Shown piece after piece: positions 1 to 5,416 of a stretch of 5,416 nucleotides of DNA (its first letter is position 1; each line of letters begins with the position of its first letter). Where the stretch lies: positions 1-5,416 of the forward strand of contig PABS01000099.1 of NCBI GenBank assembly GCA_002699325.1, in the 5' to 3' direction. The translations under genes were made by a program, and so were the position numbers. Below the pieces are notes generated by a model. The model was not told the DNA's origin, searched no databases, and saw nothing but the letters and a program-made list of their open reading frames with translations. Source of the stretch: Ponticaulis sp. Lineage in GTDB: Bacteria; Pseudomonadota; Alphaproteobacteria; Caulobacterales; Hyphomonadaceae.

Positions 1-37
1 ATCGCTGGCCATTTTCTTGTTGTGATGCGTTACGGGA

Positions 38-403
38 TTAGGCCCAGTAAGGCTCAACCTTGTAATAGCTGTACGCTGCTTCACGGGCCTTCAGGCCATC
101 ATCTTCAGACAGCTCGTGAATGGTATCACTTGGCGCGGCTTCAAGCTCTTCCTTGGTGTAAGGCACGACATAGCCATTCTCGTTTTTCTCATAATCGAGC
201 GACGCCCATGGGATTGGGTGATATTTCTCACCGACCCCGAGAAAGCCGCCAAAGCCGACAACGGCAAACATGATCTGGTTGCTCATTTTGTCGAGCATAA
301 CGTCTTCAACTTCGCCAATCTTTTCGCCGGACATGGAATAAACCGGCGTGCCAATGACGCGAGATGCGCGGATGGCGGTGGTATGTCCTGTTGGTGTAGG
401 CAT
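38..403 (-). CDS. PRC-barrel domain protein
   Basis: A 121-residue soluble protein with one PRC-barrel domain at about residues 13-85. It shows the typical opening V-I-G-T-P-V-Y with G-E-K-I-G-E-V-E-D-V-M-L-D, then the I-M-F-A-V-V-G-F-G-G-F-L-G-V-G strand-turn-strand and the P-I-P-W-A-S-L-D strand. PRC-barrels (family knowledge) are small beta-barrels found in the photosynthetic reaction centre H subunit, in RimM and in many stand-alone stress-induced alphaproteobacterial proteins. The molecular function of the stand-alone type is poorly known. The C-terminal tail (about 86-121) is charged and ends in aromatic residues (Y-S-Y-Y, P-Y-W-A). There is no signal peptide or membrane segment, so it is probably cytoplasmic. 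The ATG start is supported by AAGGAG at 411-416, seven bases upstream. The gene appears monocistronic and is preceded by an EcfG-type promoter, suggesting general-stress control. The domain call is firm; the role is not. Confidence 0.93.
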   Translation of the reverse strand: MPTPTGHTTAIRASRVIGTPVYSMSGEKIGEVEDVMLDKMSNQIMFAVVGFGGFLGVGEKYHPIPWASLDYEKNENGYVVPYTKEELEAAPSDTIHELSEDDGLKAREAAYSYYKVEPYWA

Positions 404-448
404 GGAGTGTCTCCTTCTGCTGGTTCGCTTTGTCGCGAGTGAAAAACC

Positions 449-473
449 AACGGAGTTCCATGACTTGGGTTCC
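449..473 (-). promoter_or_regulatory. EcfG (general stress sigma factor) type promoter of the PRC-barrel gene
   Basis: Read on the minus strand, GGAAC (469-473) is followed after exactly 16 bases by CGTT (449-452). This is the consensus recognised by alphaproteobacterial EcfG/SigT sigma factors of the PhyR-NepR general stress response. It points at the PRC-barrel gene, leaving about 45 bases between the -10 element and the ATG, a plausible leader. Both elements match perfectly and the position and orientation are right. No second copy with correct spacing was seen elsewhere in the window. Confidence 0.72.
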
Positions 474-574
474 TCATCCGAACGCAGAATTACGAGGCTT
501 TCATGCCGGGTGCTGTGCGACTTGCCGGGGCGAGCTAATCATGTCCTGATGATGGCTTGACGGCAGACGAGCGC

Positions 575-1306
575 TCAGAGGCTGAGACCGGACACGCGTG
601 AAACGACCTGAAGACTTGGCGCGGTCTGCCGGTCATTGACGCGGAACCAGCCGGCAATGGAATAGCGGTCGCGCGTCGTGGGACGCACCTCATGCGGAAT
701 GTCTTCTGAGAGGAACAAAACCAGTGTGCCGAACTCCGGATAGACCGTAGCGAGGGTGGTCTCAGTCTCGTCGTCAGCATAGATGACAAGTGCGCCGTCA
801 TCTTCCGCGGACCAGTTCTCATTCATGTAGAAGACGCTGGATAGCACGCGGTTACGGCTGCCACGAAAAGCATCGACATGTCGCTTGTAAAAGCCGCCGG
901 GCTCATAAACGGCAAAGTGCGCTTCATAGGAGAACAGGCCCAGAAACAGCTCTCGGTTCACGGTCTGGCGGACGGTCTCCATGATCTCAAGATAATCTGT
1001 CTGCGCAGCTGAGGTGCGGTCGAACCATTTCGTCTTGTCCCGGCGGACACGGGTGTCGAGTGTGTGGTCATCGACGCGGCCAATGCCGGCGCGGTCAAGC
1101 TTGTCCGTTTCATGCGCGGCGCGGGCTTCGGCCTGAAGGCGCAGGCACAACTCATGCGGAACGAGGCCGTGAATAACGGCATAGCCATCACCGGCGAGTG
1201 CGGCCGGCCAGTTCTGATGTGTCAGAGGTGCAGGTCCAGAGTGGACCGGTGAAAGCACTGCGTGCATGTGGAACGAAATCCAGCAAAAAGTCGCGCCAGA
1301 TACCAT
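575..1306 (-). CDS. 2-oxoglutarate/Fe(II)-dependent oxygenase, prolyl hydroxylase (PHD/EGL-9-like) type
   Basis: Probable 2-oxoglutarate- and Fe(II)-dependent dioxygenase of about 243 residues. The double-stranded beta-helix core carries the metal triad: H143-x-D145 in F-Y-K-R-H-V-D-A-F, and distal H205 in D-I-P-H-E-V-R-P. The 2-oxoglutarate-binding arginine is R214 in R-Y-S-I-A-G-W-F. The pattern Y-E-P-G-G-F-Y-x-x-H-x-D, then F-Y-M-N-E-N-W, G-A-L-V-I-Y, and F-L-S-E-x-x-P-H-E-V resembles the EGL-9/PHD2 group and the Pseudomonas prolyl hydroxylase PPHD, which modifies EF-Tu. A protein prolyl hydroxylase role is therefore an inference; other 2OG oxygenase substrates are possible. The start is uncertain. 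ATG 1304-1306 (used here) and ATG 1265-1267 both lack a clear Shine-Dalgarno sequence, and the first 13 residues do not look family-like, so the shorter form is quite possible. A TTG lies directly before the first ATG. The gene is divergent from the GNAT gene, 66 bases away. Confidence 0.88.
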   Translation of the reverse strand: MVSGATFCWISFHMHAVLSPVHSGPAPLTHQNWPAALAGDGYAVIHGLVPHELCLRLQAEARAAHETDKLDRAGIGRVDDHTLDTRVRRDKTKWFDRTSAAQTDYLEIMETVRQTVNRELFLGLFSYEAHFAVYEPGGFYKRHVDAFRGSRNRVLSSVFYMNENWSAEDDGALVIYADDETETTLATVYPEFGTLVLFLSEDIPHEVRPTTRDRYSIAGWFRVNDRQTAPSLQVVSRVSGLSL

Positions 1307-1372
1307 CAAAGCTAGCTGTTTGCCAGAAAGAAAAACTGTCGGTAAGCAGCGGGCTGAACAGGGGTGTGTCAG

Positions 1373-1897
1373 ATGAGTGAAGTCCGAATTTGTCGTGCAG
1401 AGCCAGGTGATGAGCGCGAGCTGGCGCGAATTGGTGCCAAGACCTTCTCAGACAAATTCGCCCATCTCTACGCGCCTGAAGATCTGGAGGCGTTTCTTCA
1501 GGAGAACCACGCACCTGAAACGTATGTCGCCAAGCTCGCCGATACTTCGACCGGCATATGGAAAGCCATTAGGAGTGGAGGTGAGATTGTCGGCTATGCG
1601 GTGGCCGGACCTTGCGGATTGCCCGTCGAGAACATGCCCGTGGGAGCGATGGAAATTTCACGCCTGTATGTGGATGGCGATTACCAGTCTGCCGGACTGG
1701 GGCGGAAACTGATGTCTGAAATGCTGGCATGGGTGGATCGACATGGCCCGGCACCGCTCTATCTCAGCGTTTACAAGTTCAATGACGGGGCTCAGCGCTT
1801 TTATGGTCGCTATGGCTTCGAATTTCTGAAGGAATATCGCTACAAGGTCGGCAATCATTATGACCCGGAATATGTCTTCGCACGCGTCAGGCGTTGA
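1373..1897 (+). CDS. GNAT family N-acetyltransferase, PaiA-like
   Basis: A 174-residue single-domain GNAT acetyltransferase that should transfer acetyl from acetyl-CoA to an amine. The N-terminal helix motif A-K-T-F-S-D-K-F-A-H-L-Y-A-P-E-D-L (residues 22-38) resembles the T-F-x-x-x-F segment of the Bacillus subtilis spermidine/spermine acetyltransferase PaiA. Motif A follows strand M-E-I-S-R-L-Y-V (93-100) with the pyrophosphate-binding loop Q105-S-A-G-L-G110-R. Motif B contains N137 and Y144 in K-F-N-D-G-A-Q-R-F-Y, the usual positions for cofactor contact and general acid, and ends in Y-G-F-E-F. A polyamine substrate is inferred from family resemblance only. Start: ATG 1373 has AGGGG at 1360-1364 eight bases upstream; an in-frame GTG at 1364 overlaps that site and is rejected. 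No regulatory partner such as PaiB is adjacent. No clear terminator follows. Confidence 0.9.
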   Translation: MSEVRICRAEPGDERELARIGAKTFSDKFAHLYAPEDLEAFLQENHAPETYVAKLADTSTGIWKAIRSGGEIVGYAVAGPCGLPVENMPVGAMEISRLYVDGDYQSAGLGRKLMSEMLAWVDRHGPAPLYLSVYKFNDGAQRFYGRYGFEFLKEYRYKVGNHYDPEYVFARVRR

Positions 1898-1956
1898 GCC
1901 ATTTCTGAGACGAACACCCGGGCCCTGAGCGGTGAGCATAGGGGCGATTATTACCG

Positions 1957-1975
1957 AATAACGATAAATTTTATC
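1957..1975. promoter_or_regulatory. Fur-box-like AT-rich palindrome upstream of the Met-rich exported protein
   Basis: The segment matches the classical 19-base Fur box GATAATGATAATCATTATC at 14 of 19 positions by hand count. Its right part is a perfect inverted repeat, GATAAA-T-TTTATC (1963-1975), with the 6-1-6 geometry of Fur-type operators. A second small inverted repeat, TTATT-ACCG-AATAA, abuts it on the left (1948-1961). It lies 56 bases upstream of the ATG at 2032 in an AT-rich island of otherwise GC-rich DNA. It may instead be a general AT-rich promoter region; assignment to Fur or another metalloregulator is inference. Confidence 0.35.
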
Positions 1976-2020
1976 TTGAATAAGCGGATGGGCGTGCTTA
2001 AGTCTCCTGAAGGTTGAACG

Positions 2021-2025
2021 AGGGA
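2021..2025 (+). promoter_or_regulatory. Ribosome binding site deciding the start at 2032
   Basis: AGGGA, six bases before ATG 2032, supports that start over the in-frame TTG at 2014, which would place extra residues before a clean signal peptide. Confidence 0.6.
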
Positions 2026-2031
2026 TTTAAT

Positions 2032-3984
2032 ATGCGCCTATTCTCACATGCGTCTGCAGCACTCGCCGTGGGTGTGGTTGGTTTTGGATCAATTGCAAGC
2101 CCGGCTCTGGCGCAGGATTCACCACTCTGGAGCGCTTCTGATGCGAACCTGATTTCCGATATGGAGAATCTGCGAAATGAGAGCGCAGGCGGAAGCCTTT
2201 CAACTGAATCTTCAGTACGTGCGCTGCTCTCCAACCTTCCGGATATGGTGAGTGTCAATTTTGGCGGCTTTGAAAGCGAAGGCGACGGCGTTGTTGCCAC
2301 AAATGTTGAGCTGACGCTTGGCGATGAGATGCCTTTGGGCTTTCGCATCGGTGAATTGCGTGTGTATGGCTTGAGCGATGGTGAGCTGAACAAGCTGGCC
2401 GAGGGCGAGACAGCACGCATTGGCAGCCGGATTGACGCGCGGAATGTCGTCCTGTTCGGGCTTGAAAACTATGTTGAACAGGCCGCTGAAGCCTATGTCG
2501 ACCAGCTTGAAGGCGCGATTGAGGGCATCGAAGATGCCGACGTTGAAGCCTCGCTAAATACCGACTTCAAAATCAATGATTATAGCGTTTCGGTCGGTCA
2601 GATCGTTGTTGACGGTCTGGTCTGGCACGAGACGCCGGAAGGCGTTGATGCAGGGATTGACAGCCTGTTGGCTGGAGAGGCTGCTGAGGGGCAGGAAGCC
2701 TGGGCGCTGTTTGCACCAATTGCTCGCCTCTACCGGAATATGGAAACCGATCAGGTCGCTTACTATGACATGGACCTGAAACTCGACATGGTCACACTCA
2801 CGGACGGAATGGAGCAGAACATGGACATGGAAATGTCCATGCCATTTTCAGGTATTTCCGGCGTCAATCGCGGTGACTACGACGTAATCCTTTATCGCGA
2901 TGTCAGCTATGACATGTCTATGGACATGCAGGATGATGAAACCGGCCTGGATTTCCCCATGGAAATGGGTGGAAGCATGTCTCTGGGTATCTGGGAAGGT
3001 GTTGAGCTGGGTAAACTGTTCAGCTTCCTCGAAAAGCAGGAAGTGCCGTCTACCGATGTGACCGACCTGATGAGCCTCGGCAAACTGCGTGTGTTTGATG
3101 AGACATCCCGCATAGGCGGTGAGGAATTTTATTCTGTCGCCAAGAGCGAGCTGGACCTCTCTGAATTTCACTGGTTCGTGCCTGAAAAAGTCAGCATGAT
3201 GAGTGAAGGCCTTCGCTTCAATATCGGCAACTATATGGACTTCGTGAAACAGACCATGATGACCATGCCGGAAGTGACTGAAGACGCAGATGCGCCTGAA
3301 ATACTGGAAACCTTCGATGATGTTCTGGCACTGCTGGAAGAGCAGGGCGTGGATGTCATTGAAATGGACGTTGCGTTCGACATGAATTGGGACGCAGAAA
3401 CCGGCGCAACAGAACTGAGCATGATGAATGACGCCGTCGATCTGGGCGAGTTCCGTCTGGCCTATGCGGGAAGCATGCCCAAATTTGACGATGCCGTCGC
3501 CGCGATGAAGGACATGCCTGATGAAAGTGAGAGCGAGGAAACGGAAACAGATCCGTTCGAAGAGCTGTTCACATCAGAGATGACGCTGACAGATTTCGAT
3601 CTTTCGATTGATGATGATGGCGGCCTTGAGAAGATGTTCGCGCTGGCCGTGGGCATTGCGAAGATCATGCCGGAGGACAATCAGGATATGGCCATGCTTC
3701 GCCAGTCCAGCCCGGAAGAGCTTCGTGGTATGGCAAGCAGCCTGACGCGGATGACCGGGTTTCAGGCTGCCTCTGTCTTCCCGCCAGCAGTAGAGTACAT
3801 CAATGGCTTTGCCGACTTCATCCTGAATGGCGGCATGGTGAGCCTGTCGGTGTCGCCAATGGAGCCATTGTCTGCTGAAACCGCACCTCAGATCGAGGCG
3901 CTGATGGCAGACCCGGACGGACTGGTCGATTATCTCGGTCTTGAGTTTGTCTATGAGGCGCCAGAAGAGGCTGAGGCCGAATAG
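2032..3984 (+). CDS. Exported acidic methionine-rich protein of unknown function
   Basis: A 650-residue protein I cannot assign to a family. It starts with a Sec signal peptide (residues 1-27; hydrophobic stretch 7-22; cleavage likely at A-L-A before Q28), so it should be periplasmic or outer-membrane associated. The mature protein is strongly acidic, has no cysteine and very few histidines. Residues 244-320 contain 13 methionines in alternating M-x-M runs (M264-D-M-E-M-S-M270, M295-S-M-D-M299, M310-E-M312). These may be beta strands with Met on one face or a soft-metal-binding surface. An acidic linker at 497-511 is nearly all Asp, Glu, Ser and Thr. Many short alternating strands in the remainder suggest a large beta-rich fold, perhaps of a lipid-binding or AsmA-like kind, but this is speculation. 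Near the C-terminus, N-G-G-M-V-S-L-S-V-S-P-M-E-P looks like a final strand pair. ATG 2032 was chosen for its AGGGA site and the signal peptide. The gene ends in a strong terminator and is preceded by a Fur-box-like palindrome. Confidence 0.88.
   Translation: MRLFSHASAALAVGVVGFGSIASPALAQDSPLWSASDANLISDMENLRNESAGGSLSTESSVRALLSNLPDMVSVNFGGFESEGDGVVATNVELTLGDEMPLGFRIGELRVYGLSDGELNKLAEGETARIGSRIDARNVVLFGLENYVEQAAEAYVDQLEGAIEGIEDADVEASLNTDFKINDYSVSVGQIVVDGLVWHETPEGVDAGIDSLLAGEAAEGQEAWALFAPIARLYRNMETDQVAYYDMDLKLDMVTLTDGMEQNMDMEMSMPFSGISGVNRGDYDVILYRDVSYDMSMDMQDDETGLDFPMEMGGSMSLGIWEGVELGKLFSFLEKQEVPSTDVTDLMSLGKLRVFDETSRIGGEEFYSVAKSELDLSEFHWFVPEKVSMMSEGLRFNIGNYMDFVKQTMMTMPEVTEDADAPEILETFDDVLALLEEQGVDVIEMDVAFDMNWDAETGATELSMMNDAVDLGEFRLAYAGSMPKFDDAVAAMKDMPDESESEETETDPFEELFTSEMTLTDFDLSIDDDGGLEKMFALAVGIAKIMPEDNQDMAMLRQSSPEELRGMASSLTRMTGFQAASVFPPAVEYINGFADFILNGGMVSLSVSPMEPLSAETAPQIEALMADPDGLVDYLGLEFVYEAPEEAEAE
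2820..2841 (+). repeat. Perfect 9-bp inverted repeat with GGAA loop inside the Met-rich coding region
   Basis: CATGGACAT and ATGTCCATG flank the four bases GGAA, a GNRA-type tetraloop if transcribed. A weaker relative, CATGTC-TATG-GACATG, lies at 2913-2928. Both arise where Met-Asp and Met-Ser codons (ATG GAC ATG, ATG TCC ATG) repeat, so the structure may be a by-product of the protein sequence. Confidence 0.6.
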
Positions 3985-3997
3985 GCCGTCACAGCCT
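3968..3997. repeat. Imperfect hairpin spanning the stop codon of the Met-rich protein gene
   Basis: AGGCTG (3968-3973) pairs with CAGCCT (3992-3997), and GGCC (3975-3978) with GGCC (3984-3987) around the loop GAATA, with an asymmetric internal bulge. It sits at the convergent junction. Neither strand has a T-run after it, so it is not a standard intrinsic terminator; it could slow or protect either transcript. Confidence 0.35.
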
Positions 3998-4004
3998 GGG
4001 CAGA

Positions 4005-4358
4005 TTAGTTGTCGCGTAAAGGGATCCTGTAGCTGTCTGCAGGATCCTTTTCTTTGCTTTCGGCCCGATAATCTGAAAGGCCTGCGCGGCAGGTGACACG
4101 ATCGGCCGGGACGCCACGCGCGACCTGAATGGCGGTTTCCTCTTCACAGGCCTCCAGCCTTTGGTGAAAACTCCTGTTATAAGCGTCGCGATCTTCGGAG
4201 AGTTCGGCAAGGCGCGTTGTCATGCAGGTGTCCAGCGCCTCGCCTGTTTTGCCCTCACAGGCGGCATAAGCCGTGTCACGCAGGCGTTCATCACTGGTCA
4301 TGCAGCCCGGCAGGAAGGGCAGGATGATGAGGGCAGACAGGCAGGCAATGTGTTTCAT
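4005..4358 (-). CDS. Small Cys-patterned lipoprotein of unknown function
   Basis: A 117-residue predicted lipoprotein. The signal peptide has a short basic start (M-K-H), a hydrophobic core and the lipobox F-L-P-G-C with lipidated C19. Residue +2 is Met rather than Asp, so sorting to the outer membrane by the Lol system is likely. The mature part is hydrophilic, mostly helical-looking and carries four cysteines, C34, C45, C71 and C90 (spacings C-x10-C and C-x18-C), enough for two disulfides in the periplasm. No family is recognised. Start: ATG 4356-4358 has AAGGA at 4366-4370 seven bases upstream; the TTG just before it is not needed. It begins 36 bases after the GST gene on the same strand, so the two are probably co-transcribed. 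Its last 13 codons or so (residues 102-114) contain the terminator of the opposing gene, and its stop is only 20 bases from that gene's stop. Confidence 0.82.
   Translation of the reverse strand: MKHIACLSALIILPFLPGCMTSDERLRDTAYAACEGKTGEALDTCMTTRLAELSEDRDAYNRSFHQRLEACEEETAIQVARGVPADRVTCRAGLSDYRAESKEKDPADSYRIPLRDN
4018..4055 (+). terminator. Rho-independent terminator of the Met-rich protein gene
   Basis: A 15-bp stem with two G-U pairs joins 4018-4032 to 4037-4051 around the loop CTGT. Its core is GGATCCTG paired with CAGGATCC, and it runs into TTTTCTTT. It starts 33 bases after the stop at 3984 and works for plus-strand transcription; on the minus strand no T-run follows the stem. It lies wholly within the coding region of the convergent lipoprotein gene. 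Confidence 0.82.
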
Positions 4359-4394
4359 CAAAACGTCCTTTCGCTGTCTTGCCCGTGATGCGCT

Positions 4395-5348
4395 CTAATC
4401 TTCGACCCGTTTCACCAGATATCCGGCACGCGGGAAGTGTATATGAAGTGTCTCAATGGCGCCATCGACCTTATAGAGCGTCAGCTTGTTCGGGTGCGCG
4501 GAAACGAGCTCTCCGGTCACCCAGTTGGGCACCATGTCATCAGGCGTGATGGCAATGCGTTCGCCTGGACGCAGGCCTTGCGGTTCTGTTCCGGCACTGG
4601 CAGCAAGCAGACGCGGTGAGGCCTCGCGGGCCAGTTTTAGCGCCTCTTCGCCTGTCAGGGTTTCCGGTTCCTGCCCTTTGGATTCGCTGATCCGGTCAAA
4701 CCAGTCCTGAACGCGCGGCGTTTCCTGAAGACAGGTCTTGGCAAAATCCGGCACATTTTTGAGAACGAACCAGATATTCATATGCGCATGGACATCGGAC
4801 ATGCCCGGATGTGCGCCGAACAGCCATTGGCCAGAGCCCGCTCCACGGCCAGCCTCAAGACGTTCCTCCAGCCAGGAGAGCTGCGCGCGCCACTGATCTT
4901 TCAGCATGGGAAGACGCGCTTTCATGCCTTCGGGGCTGAAATCGCGGCCCGTCATGGCTTCGCGGTCTTTCTTCAGCGCGTCGGGCAGGCGGTCGATATT
5001 GGCGCCGAAAACAATGCCCACGCTCGTCTGAAACCACTGCTTATCCGTCCATGAGGATATCATGCAATGGGTGCCTTCCTGCCCGGCTGTGACCAGCGCA
5101 TTGTCAGGGAACCGGGCTTCGAGGTGACGCAGGATCAGAGCGGTATCGCAATAGATGTCAGCCCCGATCTGCAAAACCGGCGTGCGCCGGTATCCGCCCG
5201 TCAGCGGCATGAGATCAGGCTTTGGCATGACAGGCGGAATGTCGACCTTGCTCCAGGCCAGGTTCTTCAAACGGAGCGCCAACCGCACCTTCTCGGCGAA
5301 GGGAGACCCTTCATACTGGTGCAATATGATTGATTGCGCACTCGCCAT
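4395..5348 (-). CDS. Glutathione S-transferase family protein with C-terminal extension
   Basis: A 317-residue cytosolic GST-fold protein. The N-terminal thioredoxin-like domain (about 6-81) has a possible catalytic serine S15 in Y-E-G-S-P-F-A-E-K-V-R, the cis-proline P57 in R-T-P-V-L, and the D68-T69 pair in Y-C-D-T-A-L-I that normally holds the gamma-glutamyl group. The helical C-terminal GST domain (about 90-240) shows the N-capping S184-D185 in G-M-S-D-V. Typical GSTs have about 200-230 residues; here roughly 74 extra residues (from about 244) form a beta-rich-looking module with G-E-L-V-S and Y-L-V-K-R-V. Glutathione conjugation or peroxidase-type detoxification is the family role; the substrate is unknown. 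Start: ATG 5346-5348 has a near-ideal GGAGGT six bases upstream, which overrules the in-frame GTG at 5361-5363. It is the first gene of a likely two-gene unit with the lipoprotein downstream. Confidence 0.9.
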   Translation of the reverse strand: MASAQSIILHQYEGSPFAEKVRLALRLKNLAWSKVDIPPVMPKPDLMPLTGGYRRTPVLQIGADIYCDTALILRHLEARFPDNALVTAGQEGTHCMISSWTDKQWFQTSVGIVFGANIDRLPDALKKDREAMTGRDFSPEGMKARLPMLKDQWRAQLSWLEERLEAGRGAGSGQWLFGAHPGMSDVHAHMNIWFVLKNVPDFAKTCLQETPRVQDWFDRISESKGQEPETLTGEEALKLAREASPRLLAASAGTEPQGLRPGERIAITPDDMVPNWVTGELVSAHPNKLTLYKVDGAIETLHIHFPRAGYLVKRVED

Positions 5349-5354
5349 TCCAAT

Positions 5355-5360
5355 ACCTCC
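5355..5360 (-). promoter_or_regulatory. Strong ribosome binding site of the GST gene
   Basis: GGAGGT on the minus strand lies six bases before ATG 5346-5348. It fixes that start and excludes the GTG at 5361-5363, which lies upstream of it. Confidence 0.75.
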
Positions 5361-5416
5361 CACAGCTCAATGAGGTCAGTTTAAGCGTGCTTCTTTGCGC
5401 GTGCCTAGGGGCGGGG

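Noticed and set aside
1..37. Possible terminator after the PRC-barrel gene
   Set aside because: No inverted repeat with a T-run is visible in the remaining bases; it may lie outside the window.
116..442. Long plus-strand open frame opposite the PRC-barrel gene
   Set aside because: It is antisense to a well-supported domain gene, has no recognisable domain and no convincing ribosome site.
404..574. Possible small gene or RNA between the PRC-barrel and hydroxylase genes
   Set aside because: Apart from the EcfG promoter and ribosome site I see only a short direct repeat TGCCGGG and no credible small reading frame or terminator-bounded RNA.
1270..1295. GGAAC at 1270-1274 on the plus strand as a possible EcfG promoter for the acetyltransferase gene
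   Set aside because: No CGTT occurs at 16 or 17 bases downstream; the bases there are TCGC or CGCG.
1898..1947. Possible terminator after the acetyltransferase gene
   Set aside because: Only short GC-rich inverted pieces (GCCC...GGGGC) with no T-run follow the stop.
1976..2004. Possible sigma-70 promoter TTGAAT-N17-TAAGTC before the Met-rich protein gene
   Set aside because: The -35 match is fair and the spacing ideal, but the -10 matches only two of six consensus bases, so it is not reported as a feature.
2014..2031. TTG start extending the Met-rich protein by six residues
   Set aside because: The ATG at 2032 has a ribosome site and begins a clean signal peptide.
5349..5363. GTG start extending the GST by five residues
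   Set aside because: The ideal GGAGGT lies downstream of that GTG and at correct distance from the ATG at 5348.

Overview
The window looks like ordinary chromosomal DNA of an alphaproteobacterium, perhaps near Hyphomonadaceae or Caulobacterales. The evidence is a moderately high GC content (about 55-60% by eye), protein families typical of that class, and a sequence matching the class-specific general-stress promoter GGAAC-N16-CGTT. The genus call is an inference. I see no rRNA, tRNA, CRISPR array, insertion sequence or phage gene.

Layout. At the left end on the minus strand lies a small PRC-barrel protein gene (38-403) with a good ribosome site and, about 45 bases upstream of its ATG, a perfect EcfG-type promoter. 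Next, also on the minus strand, is a 2-oxoglutarate/Fe(II) oxygenase of the PHD/EGL-9-like prolyl hydroxylase type (575-1306). It is divergent from a PaiA-like GNAT acetyltransferase (1373-1897, plus strand). After an AT-rich leader with a Fur-box-like palindrome comes the largest gene (2032-3984, plus strand). It encodes an exported, acidic, Cys-free, methionine-rich protein of about 650 residues that I cannot assign to a family. Facing it on the minus strand is a two-gene unit: a glutathione S-transferase with an extra C-terminal domain (4395-5348), then 36 bases later a small Cys-patterned lipoprotein (4005-4358). The plus-strand terminator of the large gene lies inside the last codons of the lipoprotein gene.

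How the genes fit together. No single pathway links them. The loose theme is envelope and stress physiology: an EcfG-controlled PRC-barrel protein, a GST/lipoprotein pair, a polyamine-type acetyltransferase and an oxygen-sensing-type hydroxylase. The points most worth following are the EcfG promoter, the Fur-like palindrome in front of the Met-rich exported protein, that protein itself, the GST C-terminal extension, and the terminator embedded in an opposing coding region. I did not find convincing evidence for a wholly new multi-gene system.
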